Below, in pieces: positions 45,372 through 53,293 of a stretch of 64,000 nucleotides of DNA. The notes beneath the pieces were generated by a model. The model ran no database searches and was not told the DNA's origin. It saw nothing but the letters and a program-made list of their open reading frames with translations. Origin of the DNA: Polaromonas sp. (GTDB lineage Bacteria; Pseudomonadota; Gammaproteobacteria; Burkholderiales; Burkholderiaceae_C); the NCBI GenBank assembly GCA_030683705.1, contig JAUXPP010000151.1, positions 1-64,000 of the forward strand, read 5' to 3'. Made by a program: the position numbers and the translations under genes. Position 1 is the first letter of the stretch; every line of letters starts with the position of its first letter.

Positions 45372-46214
45372 TCAGATTCCAACCGCCAGGCCGAGGTAGA
45401 AGGCAATCTCGCAGACTTGCTGCGTGGCGCCCAGGCAGTCGCCGGTGAAACCACCAAGCCGGCGCGTGAACAGCCGTCCCATCCACAGCAAGGCGAGCAC
45501 CGCAAAGCTGCAGGCTGCGATCAAGGCGACGAGGTCCAGCACATAACTGGCAAGCGCCAGGGCCGTGAAGCACCACAAGAAGGCGGCGCCCAGGCTAGCC
45601 AAGCTGATCTGGTCGGCCAGCGGTTTGGATTTGGAGCTCGCGGTGTCCCCCACATGCGGCAACACACGGATCAGCAGCAAGGGCAGGCCGCGCGAAACCA
45701 CGTGGGCGGCCAGCAGCGCGGCGGGCACCAGCCAGGGGTCCAGTTCGAACACCAGCGGATCGCTGTCGGGCACACCGGTTTCCAGTGAGCCCAGCAAGGC
45801 GACCAGCGCCAGCTTGCAGGCCAGCGCCAGCACCAGCGCCAGCGCGCCGAAAGCGCCGATACGCGAGTCCTTCATGATCTCCAGCGCGCGTGGCGCCTCG
45901 CTGCTGCCGCCCAGGCCGTCACTCACGTCAGCCAGCCCGTCTTCATGGAAGGCGCCGGTCAGCAGCACCGTGGCCACGGTGGACAGCGCCGCCGCCACCA
46001 GCGGCGTGAACAGGCTCACGGGCAGCAAGGCCGTCAGCAGCGCATACACGCCGGCCGCGATGGCGCCGACCAGCCAGCCGATGCCGGGGAAGTGCGCCGC
46101 ACTGGCGCGCAGCATGGCGGGGCTGTAACCGACCCAGGCCGCCAACGCACCGGTCACCGGTATGCGGGTGAAAAATTGAACCGCCAGCAGGAAATGACGA
46201 ATGAAGGCGAACAT
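45372..46214 (-). CDS. cobS: Adenosylcobinamide-GDP ribazoletransferase (cobalamin synthase)
   Basis: A 280-residue membrane enzyme that joins alpha-ribazole to adenosylcobinamide-GDP. The conserved FFTRIPV near the N-terminus and the FHEDGLADVSDGLGG acidic motif are intact; KDSRIGAFG is the third family motif. Six or seven membrane helices are predicted. It starts one base before the cobT stop, so the two are coupled. Confidence 0.93.
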   Translation of the reverse strand: MFAFIRHFLLAVQFFTRIPVTGALAAWVGYSPAMLRASAAHFPGIGWLVGAIAAGVYALLTALLPVSLFTPLVAAALSTVATVLLTGAFHEDGLADVSDGLGGSSEAPRALEIMKDSRIGAFGALALVLALACKLALVALLGSLETGVPDSDPLVFELDPWLVPAALLAAHVVSRGLPLLLIRVLPHVGDTASSKSKPLADQISLASLGAAFLWCFTALALASYVLDLVALIAACSFAVLALLWMGRLFTRRLGGFTGDCLGATQQVCEIAFYLGLAVGI

Positions 46215-47264
46215 TCAGTTTTTTCCGCTCACCCCGGCCGAATCGAAACTGGCCATCTCGGCCATGAACAGCGAGGCCGACTGCAGCAGCGGCCAGGCCA
46301 GCAGCGCGCCCGTGCCTTCGCCCAGGCGCATGTCCAGGTCCAGCAGCGGTGTGGCCTGCAGGTGAGCCAGCAGCAGGTGGTGGCCACGTTCGGCCGAGCG
46401 GTGACAAAACACCAGGTAGTCCTTCACGGCGGGCAGCAAGGCGCAGGCCACCAGCGCGGCAGCGCCGGCGATAAAACCGTCGACCAGCACCACGCGGCGT
46501 TCGCTGGCGGCCTGCAGCATGGCGCCGGCCATCATCGCGATCTCGAAGCCGCCCAGCGCGGCCAGCACCGCCAGCGGCTCCCGCACATTGGCGTGGCGGG
46601 CGAGCGCCCGCGTGAGCACCGCCTGTTTGTGGACCAGTTGCGCGTCGTCGAGGCCGGTGCCGCGCCCGGCCACATCGGCCAGTGGCAAGCCAGCCAGCCG
46701 GGCCAGCAGCAGCGCGGCGGGCGAGGTGTTGGCAATGCCCATCTCGCCGAAGGCGACCACATTGCCAGGCAAGTCTTTCACCACCGCCATGCCGGCGTGT
46801 AGCGCCTGCACGGCTTGCGCCATCGACATGGCCGGACCATTGCACATGTTGGCTGTGCCATGGGCGATTTTTCTCTGCAGCAATTGCGGGTGGGCGGCCA
46901 GCTCCGCAGCCACGCCGGCGTCGACCACCTGCAGCGCAAAGCCGTGCTGGCGCGCAAACACATTGATGGCCGCGCCCCCGGCCAGCATGTTGCCTACCAT
47001 CTGCACGGTCACGGCCTGCGGAAAGGCCGACACGCCCTCGCTGGCAATGCCGTGGTCGGCGGCAAACACCACCATCTGCGGGGCCTCGAAGCGGAGCGCT
47101 TCACCGCGCTGGATCAGGCCGAGCTGCAGCGCCAGTGTCTCGAGCCGGCCCAGGGCGCCCAGGGGTTTGGTCTTGTTGTCTATGCGCTGCTGCAGGCTGG
47201 CCGCGAGCGCGGCGTCGGCGGTGGGTTCAATCGCGGGCAGGTGAAGCTGGGTGTTGTCGGTCAT
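46215..47264 (-). CDS. cobT: Nicotinate-nucleotide--dimethylbenzimidazole phosphoribosyltransferase
   Basis: A 349-residue CobT, which makes alpha-ribazole-5'-phosphate from dimethylbenzimidazole. Family motifs: NKTKPLGALGRLETLA, VFAADHGIASEGVSAFP, GEMGIANTSPAA, GRGTGLDD and a C-terminal LGEGTGALLAWP with the catalytic Glu. Start ATG 47264 lies inside the upstream CWC gene. No cobU (cobinamide kinase) is seen in the window. Confidence 0.94.
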   Translation of the reverse strand: MTDNTQLHLPAIEPTADAALAASLQQRIDNKTKPLGALGRLETLALQLGLIQRGEALRFEAPQMVVFAADHGIASEGVSAFPQAVTVQMVGNMLAGGAAINVFARQHGFALQVVDAGVAAELAAHPQLLQRKIAHGTANMCNGPAMSMAQAVQALHAGMAVVKDLPGNVVAFGEMGIANTSPAALLLARLAGLPLADVAGRGTGLDDAQLVHKQAVLTRALARHANVREPLAVLAALGGFEIAMMAGAMLQAASERRVVLVDGFIAGAAALVACALLPAVKDYLVFCHRSAERGHHLLLAHLQATPLLDLDMRLGEGTGALLAWPLLQSASLFMAEMASFDSAGVSGKN

Positions 47265-47469
47265 CGGTGATCTGTTGAAGGCAGGCAGGGCAAAAACACG
47301 AGGCTGGCGGCGTGCCTGTTGATGAGGGTGCGCCGGACGGCACCGGCATGATGTGGGGCAGCTGGACGCACCAGCATTCGGCATCTCCACCCACCATGCC
47401 GCAGCGAAAAGCAGCGCCGCAGCGGGGGCACGACGAGTTGGGTTCCATGGGGGTGCCCGCTGCAGTCAT
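47227..47469 (-). CDS. Cysteine-rich CWC family small protein
   Basis: An 80-residue protein with the pattern CPRCGAAFRCGM...CWC and a later CFCPAC, as in the cysteine-rich CWC family (probably zinc-binding). The function is unknown. Its 3' end overlaps the cobT start by 38 bases and its start is 12 bases after the ilvA stop. It thus bridges ilvA and the cob genes. Met8 is an alternative start. Confidence 0.8.
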   Translation of the reverse strand: MTAAGTPMEPNSSCPRCGAAFRCGMVGGDAECWCVQLPHIMPVPSGAPSSTGTPPASCFCPACLQQITDDRQHPASPARD

Positions 47470-47480
47470 GAAAAGGCCTC

Positions 47481-49070
47481 TCAGGCTTGCAGGAACAGCC
47501 TGTACACCGGGTTGTCGGTCTCTTCCACATGCGGATAGCCCAGCGTATCCAGAAAGGCCTTGAAGGCCTTGTTGTCGGCTTTGGGCACCTGCAGTCCTAC
47601 CAGGATGCGGCCATAGTCCGCGCCCTGGTTGCGGTAGTGGAACAGGCTGATGTTCCAGCCAGGCTGCATGGTGGACAAAAACTTCATCAGGGCCCCGGGA
47701 CGCTCGGGAAACACAAAACGCAGCAGGCGCTCGTTTTTCGACAGCGCCGTGTGGCCGCCCACCATGTGGCGGATGTGCTCCTTGGCCAGGTCGTCATGGG
47801 TCAGGTCGAGGGCCTTGAAGCCGTGTTTGCTGAAGTTGTTCGCAATCTTCAGGCTCTCGCCCTTGCCGTGGGTGGTCAGGCCGACAAACACATGGGCCTG
47901 GGCGGCGTCGCTGATGCGGTAGTTGAACTCGGTCACGCTGCGCGGACCGCCGGGCAGCTCGCCGATCAGTTCGCAAAAGCGGCGGAAGCTGCCGCGCTCC
48001 TCGGGAATCGTCACCGCAAACAGCGCCTCGCGCTCCTCGCCGACCTCGGCGCGCTCGGCGACAAAGCGCAGGCGGTCGAAGTTCATGTTGGCGCCGCACA
48101 GGATGGCTGCGTAGGTTTCGCCTTTGGTCTTGTGGGTGGCCACGTACTGCTTGATGGCGGCCACGCTCATGGCGCCGGAAGGCTCCACGATGCTGCGCGT
48201 GTCAATGAACACGTCCTTGATGGCGGCACAGACGGCGTCGGTGTCCACGGTGATGAATTCATCGACCAGCTCGCGGCTGATCCGGAAGGTTTCCTCGCCG
48301 ACCAGCTTGACCGCCGTGCCGTCGGCAAACAGGCCGACATCGGGGAGCGTGATACGTTTTCCGGCGCCTACCGACAGCGCCATCGCATTCGAGTCGCTCA
48401 TCTGCACGCCGATGACCTTGACCTCGGGCCGTACCGCCTTGATGTAGTTGGCCACGCCGGAAATCAGGCCGCCGCCGCCGATGGCGACAAACACCGCGTC
48501 GAGCGAACCCTTGGCGATGGTCTGGACCTGGCGCAGGATTTCCATGGCAATCGTGCCCTGGCCGGCGATCACGTCCGGATCGTCGAAGGGGTGCACAAAG
48601 GTCAGGCCGTTTTTTTTCTCCAGCGTGACGGCGTGCAGGTGGGCATCGGAGTAACTGTCGCCGTGCAGGATCACCTCGCCGCCGAGCGCCCGGACCGCAT
48701 CGACCTTGACCTGCGGCGTGGTGACGGGCATCACGATGACCGCACGCGTGCCGAGTTTGTGCGCGCCCAGGGCCACGCCCTGCGCATGGTTGCCGGCCGA
48801 GGCGCAGATCACGCCCTTCTTGAGCTGGGCCGGGCTCAGGTGCGCCATCTTGTTGTACGCGCCGCGCAGCTTGAAGCTGAACACGGGTTGCTGGTCTTCG
48901 CGCTTGAGCAGCACCGTGTTGTGCACGCGGCGGCTGAGATTTTTGGCAGGCTCGAGGCCGGATTCGACCGCCACGTCGTAAACACGGGCGGTCAGGATTT
49001 TCTTGAGGTAGTCGGCCGGTTGAAGGCCGGCTGCCCGGGTGGCGGGTGGTTTGCGGGTGGGCGATGTCAT
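47481..49070 (-). CDS. ilvA: Biosynthetic threonine ammonia-lyase
   Basis: A 529-residue PLP enzyme that deaminates threonine to 2-oxobutanoate, first step of isoleucine synthesis. The PLP lysine is in VFSFKLRGAYNKM; GGGGLISG is the phosphate-binding loop; SAGNHAQGVAL is conserved. Two ACT-like regulatory domains (about residues 340-520) identify the isoleucine-inhibited long form. ATG 49070 is chosen; upstream in-frame sequence is intergenic. Confidence 0.95.
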   Translation of the reverse strand: MTSPTRKPPATRAAGLQPADYLKKILTARVYDVAVESGLEPAKNLSRRVHNTVLLKREDQQPVFSFKLRGAYNKMAHLSPAQLKKGVICASAGNHAQGVALGAHKLGTRAVIVMPVTTPQVKVDAVRALGGEVILHGDSYSDAHLHAVTLEKKNGLTFVHPFDDPDVIAGQGTIAMEILRQVQTIAKGSLDAVFVAIGGGGLISGVANYIKAVRPEVKVIGVQMSDSNAMALSVGAGKRITLPDVGLFADGTAVKLVGEETFRISRELVDEFITVDTDAVCAAIKDVFIDTRSIVEPSGAMSVAAIKQYVATHKTKGETYAAILCGANMNFDRLRFVAERAEVGEEREALFAVTIPEERGSFRRFCELIGELPGGPRSVTEFNYRISDAAQAHVFVGLTTHGKGESLKIANNFSKHGFKALDLTHDDLAKEHIRHMVGGHTALSKNERLLRFVFPERPGALMKFLSTMQPGWNISLFHYRNQGADYGRILVGLQVPKADNKAFKAFLDTLGYPHVEETDNPVYRLFLQA

Positions 49071-49163
49071 GGGGTCACTTCCTGCCTTCGATGATAGTGG
49101 GGTTTGAGGCCGCATCGGGTGCGCCCCGTCACCCGTTCGCCTGCACGAAGCGTGGTTCAAGAA

Positions 49164-49201
49164 TAAAAAAAGCCGCCAGGTCCGAAGACTTGGCGGCTTT
49201 T
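49164..49201 (-). terminator. Intrinsic terminator of the porin gene
   Basis: A 15-bp stem with AAAAGCCGCCAGGTC at 49168-49182 and its partner at 49187-49201 around a CGAA loop, with one G-T pair. On the minus strand it is followed by a run of T. It lies 38 bases after the porin stop. Confidence 0.92.
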
Positions 49202-49239
49202 GAGCTTTGAATCTCAAGCTGGCTTAGGCCAGCCGGGGA

Positions 49240-50391
49240 TCAGAAAGCGTGGCGAACGCCCAGGTACAGCTGGCTGGCGTCTTGGCCGGCAGCGTTGTTA
49301 GGCGTACCATTCAGAGCAGCCTGGGTGTACAGAGCGTAGCCGGCAGCAGACTTGTTGTTCAGCTTGGCGTACGACACGCCCAGCGACGTGCGCTTGGACA
49401 GGGCGTAGTCATAGCCGACGGAGAACAGCGAAGCGCCAGTATTGGCACCAGCCAGTGCGCCGTTGCCGGACACGTCACGTGCTTTGGTGTACGTGAACAG
49501 GAAGGTACCAGCGCCGAGCGGCACGGTCACTGGAACGGAGTAAGCACGACGCTTGTTGTTCAGAGTAGGCGAGGCAGCTCCAATTGCCCTGGTTTCGATT
49601 TCCGACTGGTCATAGGTCAGGCCAACGGTGGCAACACCGAAGTTCCAGTCGATGAAAGCAGTGGCTGCTTTCTGGTCAGCGGTAGCAACAGTGGTCAGAC
49701 GGCTTTCAGACTTGGCATCCCAGAACGACACACCAGCCTTCAGGGGGCCGTTGCCGTAGTTCAGGCCCAGAGCTGCTGCACGGCCTTTGCCTGCATCGCC
49801 CACGGTACCTTCAGGACCAGCAAAGCTGGTGCTGTAGTTGGCTTGAGCCTGGAAGCCGGAGAAGTTAGGCGTGGTGTAACGAATCATGTTCGTCGAACGG
49901 CTGGCGTTGGCGATTGGGTTGGTGGCGTTGCCGACAAAACCGAGCAGTGCGCAGCTGGAAGCTTGCAGAGCCGTGGCGCGGGCGCCGTGCTGGTCAGAGC
50001 CCAGGCAGTAGTGGGTGTCCAGCTTGCCCAGTTGGATCATACCCAGGCCGCCGCTCAGGCCGACGAAGGTATTGCCGCCAGCCAGTTGGCTAGGAGCTGC
50101 AGTCAGCGTGCCGGTACCAGCAGCGCCAGAAGCGCCGCCGTTGTCGTCCATACGGAAGCGGGTGTCGATCTGGAAAACTGCTTTCAGGCCGCCACCGAGG
50201 TCTTCAGTGCCGCCAATGATGAAACGCGAAGAGCCGTCAGCGATGGACAGACCATTGCCATTGCCAGCAGCAGCGCCGGAATATTTGGTGTGAGCAACGC
50301 CGCCTTTGATGTTGCCGGACAGGGTCACAGAAGACTGAGCGAAAGCGCTAACAGCCGCGAATGCAGCCAGAGCAACTAGGGATTTTTTCAT
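49240..50391 (-). CDS. Gram-negative general porin (Omp32 type)
   Basis: A 383-residue outer-membrane porin. Signal peptide MKKSLVALAAFAAVSAFAQS, cleavage after FA; then SSVTLSGNIKGGV and TEDLGGGLKAVFQIDT, typical of betaproteobacterial trimeric porins. 16 strands are expected and the last residue is Phe (VRHAF). FVGLSGGLGMIQLGKLDT is the conserved constriction-loop area. It has its own terminator and a ~200-bp upstream region with two small hairpins (GTTGCA and TTTGCC arms). Confidence 0.94.
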   Translation of the reverse strand: MKKSLVALAAFAAVSAFAQSSVTLSGNIKGGVAHTKYSGAAAGNGNGLSIADGSSRFIIGGTEDLGGGLKAVFQIDTRFRMDDNGGASGAAGTGTLTAAPSQLAGGNTFVGLSGGLGMIQLGKLDTHYCLGSDQHGARATALQASSCALLGFVGNATNPIANASRSTNMIRYTTPNFSGFQAQANYSTSFAGPEGTVGDAGKGRAAALGLNYGNGPLKAGVSFWDAKSESRLTTVATADQKAATAFIDWNFGVATVGLTYDQSEIETRAIGAASPTLNNKRRAYSVPVTVPLGAGTFLFTYTKARDVSGNGALAGANTGASLFSVGYDYALSKRTSLGVSYAKLNNKSAAGYALYTQAALNGTPNNAAGQDASQLYLGVRHAF

Positions 50392-50592
50392 TGCGAGTTT
50401 CTCCAAGGTTAAACATAGGGCTCCAGGATTTTGGATCCCCGGGCCAACCTCCATTTAGGAAGTTGTGTGTATTGCACCAGAGGCCGGAATCTTTCGCAAA
50501 GGAATTAGCCCGCTAAATACATTTCCGTTGCACCCCTGCAACAAAACTTTTTTGCCGGTGAGGCAAAGCCGCGGCAGGTGTTGGGGATTTTT

Positions 50593-50613
50593 TGTACTAC
50601 AAAATGTAGTACA
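50593..50613. promoter_or_regulatory. Perfect palindrome, probable Phd operator
   Basis: TGTACTACA at 50593-50601 and its exact complement at 50605-50613 with a 3-nt spacer. Phd/YefM antitoxins bind palindromes with TGTAC-type half-sites just upstream of their own genes, so autoregulation is likely. It also lies about 200 bases upstream of the divergent porin gene. Confidence 0.75.
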
Positions 50614-50644
50614 TTGGCCGGTCATGCTTCCCCGGGCCCCTCTG

Positions 50645-50956
50645 ATGGCCCGCCCTCAACCTCTTCATGCCGTTCCGGACCTGATGCCTCACCAAGCGAT
50701 CTCCCTGCGGGAGGCCAACCAGAACTTTTCCCGCCTGATGGCTGCCGTGGAGCGTGGCGAGGTGTTTGCCATTACCCGGCGTGGACGGGAAGTGGCCCGT
50801 CTGAGCCCGTCGAACCCTGCGGCGCGTGCCTCGCAGGGCGCCGCCGCCGCCGAGGCAAGGCCCCTGACGGATGCAGCACTTGCCGAACGCATGCGCAGGC
50901 TGGAAACCCTGGTGGATAAACTGTTGTCTGCCCTTGCCGCTCCCGACACAAAGTGA
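50645..50956 (+). CDS. Phd/YefM family antitoxin-like protein without an adjacent toxin
   Basis: About 103 residues. [36 protein letters not shown] is the Phd/YefM DNA-binding fold (outline of about residues 17-55), followed by a charged C-terminal helix (about 78-100) that in true antitoxins binds the toxin. No Doc, RelE or PIN gene follows; instead coq7 starts 4 bases before its stop. Start uncertain: ATG 50624, 50645 or 50684. It may be a stand-alone repressor. Confidence 0.75.
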   Translation: MARPQPLHAVPDLMPHQAISLREANQNFSRLMAAVERGEVFAITRRGREVARLSPSNPAARASQGAAAAEARPLTDAALAERMRRLETLVDKLLSALAAPDTK

Positions 50957-51579
50957 ACACCATGGATACCCTGCTCAACGCCGCCGACAGCGCCCTGCGC
51001 ACCCTGTTTGCCCAACCCCATGCCAGCCGTCATTGCCCCACCTTGCCCGCCCAGGCGACAGAACTCAGTGCTGCGGACAAGGCGCTGGCGGGCGCGCTGA
51101 TGCGTGTCAACCATGTCGGCGAGGTGTGCGCCCAGGCGCTCTATGCCTCGCAGGCCATCAGTACGCAAAACCCGGCCCTGCGCCGGCATTTTCTCGAGGC
51201 CGGCAAGGAGGAGGGCGACCATCTCGCGTGGACCCGCGAACGGCTCGATGAACTGGGCGCGCGGCCTTCGCTGCTGAACCCGCTCTGGTATGCCGGCGCC
51301 TTCGGTTTGGGCCTGCTGGCGGGGCGGCTGGGCGACAGGGTCAGCCTGGGTTTTGTGATGGAGACCGAGCGCCAGGTGGAGTCACACCTGGCCAGCCACC
51401 TGGAGCGCCTGCCCCAGGGCGATCACGCCTCGCGCGCCATCGTGGCCCAGATGAAGGACGACGAGGCACGGCACGCCCAGGAGGCGCAAGGCGCCGGCGG
51501 CTTCGAACTGCCCGCGCCGGTCAGGGCCCTGATGCGCGCCTCGGCCCGCGTCATGACCACGACAGCGCATTACATCTGA
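50953..51579 (+). CDS. coq7: Demethoxyubiquinone hydroxylase (Coq7/UbiF-type monooxygenase)
   Basis: A 208-residue di-iron hydroxylase of ubiquinone synthesis. Ligand motifs are NHVGEV with Glu, EEGDHLAW (ExxH) in the first half, and ETERQVE and DDEARHAQ in the second. Start ATG 50953 overlaps the antitoxin-like gene stop, an unusual coupling. The family is common in betaproteobacteria. Confidence 0.95.
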   Translation: MNTMDTLLNAADSALRTLFAQPHASRHCPTLPAQATELSAADKALAGALMRVNHVGEVCAQALYASQAISTQNPALRRHFLEAGKEEGDHLAWTRERLDELGARPSLLNPLWYAGAFGLGLLAGRLGDRVSLGFVMETERQVESHLASHLERLPQGDHASRAIVAQMKDDEARHAQEAQGAGGFELPAPVRALMRASARVMTTTAHYI

Positions 51580-51587
51580 GTTGATTT

Positions 51588-51632
51588 GCTATATTTTCGA
51601 TAGCTGCTTGCGCTGGCCTGATATGGGCCAAC
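51588..51632 (+). repeat. GCTAT mini-repeat, copy 8
   Basis: GCTATATTTTCGATAGCTGC followed by TTGCGCTGGCCTGATATGG. It lies between the convergent coq7 and osmC genes and ends with GGGCCAACGGCC. Confidence 0.7.
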
Positions 51633-51651
51633 GGCCGATTTTCTTTTTGAA

Positions 51652-52122
51652 TCAGGCCTCGACCAGCTCGAAACTCGTGGTGATGTCGGCGGTCTTGCCC
51701 AGCATGATGGTGGCCGAGCAGTACTTGTCGTGGCTCATCGCAATGGCGCGCTCCACCGCGCTGGCCGGGATACCGCGTCCGGTCACCACAAAATGCATCT
51801 GGATGCGGGTGAATACCTTGGGATCGGTCTCCGCGCGTTCCGAGCTGAGCCTGACCGTGCAGCCGCGCACATCGTGGCGTCCGCGCTTGAGGATCAGCAC
51901 CACGTCGTAGGCGGTGCAGCCGCCGGTGCCGGCAAGCACGGTTTCCATGGGTCGCGGCGCGAGGTTGGCGCCGCCGTTGTCGGGTTTCGCAGCATCCGGC
52001 GCGCCATCCATCAGCAGCGTGTGGCCGCTGCCGGTGACGGCCAGGAAACTCATCGCCGAGCCCGGTACGCCCGGGGTTCCGGGGGAAGTGCTGGCGCCGG
52101 TCCAGCTGACTGTGCATTCCAT
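51652..52122 (-). CDS. OsmC family protein (YhfA-like)
   Basis: A 156-residue OsmC-fold protein. GTGGCTAYDVV carries the first Cys and MSHDKYCSATIML the second. It is distinct from the OsmC at 31435 and closer to the YhfA branch, whose role is less clear. It stands alone, convergent with coq7. Confidence 0.87.
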   Translation of the reverse strand: MECTVSWTGASTSPGTPGVPGSAMSFLAVTGSGHTLLMDGAPDAAKPDNGGANLAPRPMETVLAGTGGCTAYDVVLILKRGRHDVRGCTVRLSSERAETDPKVFTRIQMHFVVTGRGIPASAVERAIAMSHDKYCSATIMLGKTADITTSFELVEA

Positions 52123-52231
52123 GAATCGCTATCCTTTTAAAACCAGAAATAGTTGGACAAATTGCCGGAAATGTTCATTTTTCACAACACATCATTGCTG
52201 CGCTGCAACACGGCTCCGCTATACTGAAATC

Positions 52232-52329
52232 ATCGCACGAACATGCAAATGTCTTCATGCAATGGTTGTCTCCTCCATCCCTGAAAGGGTGGATTTACAG
52301 GTCCAGATCGCAAGGTCTGGACCTTTTTT
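52232..52329 (+). ncRNA. Candidate small RNA with an anti-Shine-Dalgarno stretch
   Basis: The gene-free stretch 52123-52434 holds a plausible -10 TATACT at 52220-52225 (weak -35 TTGCTG at 52195), a CCATCC/GGGTGG stem-loop preceded by TGTCTCCTCC (complementary to ribosome sites), and a strong terminator: GGTCCAGA at 52300-52307 with its complement at 52316-52323 and six T. The terminator comes 105 bases before the next gene, so the transcript, if real, is a ~100-nt RNA. No known family recognised. Confidence 0.55.
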
Positions 52330-52434
52330 CTTGCCCGCAGGTTTTTCGCCGCGGGCGGACGCGCTCCGGGCTGTTGCCCGATTGTCAAAAGTGCTGCCTA
52401 TACTCGCGGCATTGTTTTTTCACCGGGCGAACTG

Positions 52435-53202
52435 ATGATTCACAGGGCAGCAGGAGCGATGGGACTGGCGGTATCGGCGCTGCTGCTGGCCGCCTGCGTC
52501 TCGCCACCGACCGTGCCCGAAGGCCAGGTTGCGGGGCTGACGGCGACACCTTGGACCCTCGCGTCCAGCGCCATGCCCGGTGCGCCGGCCTGGCAGCACT
52601 ACCGGCTGCCTGGCAAACAGCCCAGCCGCTTCAGCTACGTGCGCAAGGACGGGCGCCATGCGATGGCGGCCCATTCCGCCTCTTCGGCCAGCATGGTGCG
52701 CCAGGTGGTTCGCATTGAGCCCGAGGAACTGGGCAGCGTGCGCTTTTCATGGAAGGTGCCCGAGCTGATCGCGCAGGCGGACATGGCCTTGCGCGAGAGC
52801 GACGATTCCCCGGTGCGGATTGTGCTGGCCTTCGAGGGGGATCGCAGCCGGTTTTCCGGAAAAAACGCCATGTTGTCGGAACTGGCGCGCGCGCTGACCG
52901 GGGAAGAGCTGCCCTACGCCACGCTGATGTACGTCTGGTGCAACACGCGCCAGCCGGGCAGCGTGATTGTCAATCCCCGCACCGACCGCATCCGCAAGCT
53001 TGTGGTGGAGTCCGGCAACGACCGGCTGCGCCAGTGGGTGGACTACGAGCGAAACATCCGCGCCGACTATGAGAAGGCTTTCGGGGAAACCCCCGGAGCG
53101 CTTGTGGGTATAGGCATCATGACCGACAGCGACAACACCCGCAGCACGACCCAGGCCTGGTACGGACCTGTCACCGTGGGGACGGCAAGGCGCCTGAAGT
53201 AG
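52435..53202 (+). CDS. DUF3047 lipoprotein
   Basis: A 255-residue protein. The signal ends in the lipobox LLAAC (Cys21). DUF3047 features are RFSWKVP, VRIVLAFEGDRSRFS, YVWCNTR, and the terminal RADYEKAFGETPGALVGIGIMTDSDNT. The family has an unknown function in the envelope. No ribosome site stands out before ATG 52435. Confidence 0.85.
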   Translation: MIHRAAGAMGLAVSALLLAACVSPPTVPEGQVAGLTATPWTLASSAMPGAPAWQHYRLPGKQPSRFSYVRKDGRHAMAAHSASSASMVRQVVRIEPEELGSVRFSWKVPELIAQADMALRESDDSPVRIVLAFEGDRSRFSGKNAMLSELARALTGEELPYATLMYVWCNTRQPGSVIVNPRTDRIRKLVVESGNDRLRQWVDYERNIRADYEKAFGETPGALVGIGIMTDSDNTRSTTQAWYGPVTVGTARRLK

Positions 53203-53293
53203 CCGCTCCCCGCCGGCGAGTGAAGGAAAACCCCTGCTACTGCCCGGGCGCGCTTATTGCATAGTAGCGGTCTTTCAATCGATGAGGTGTTTT

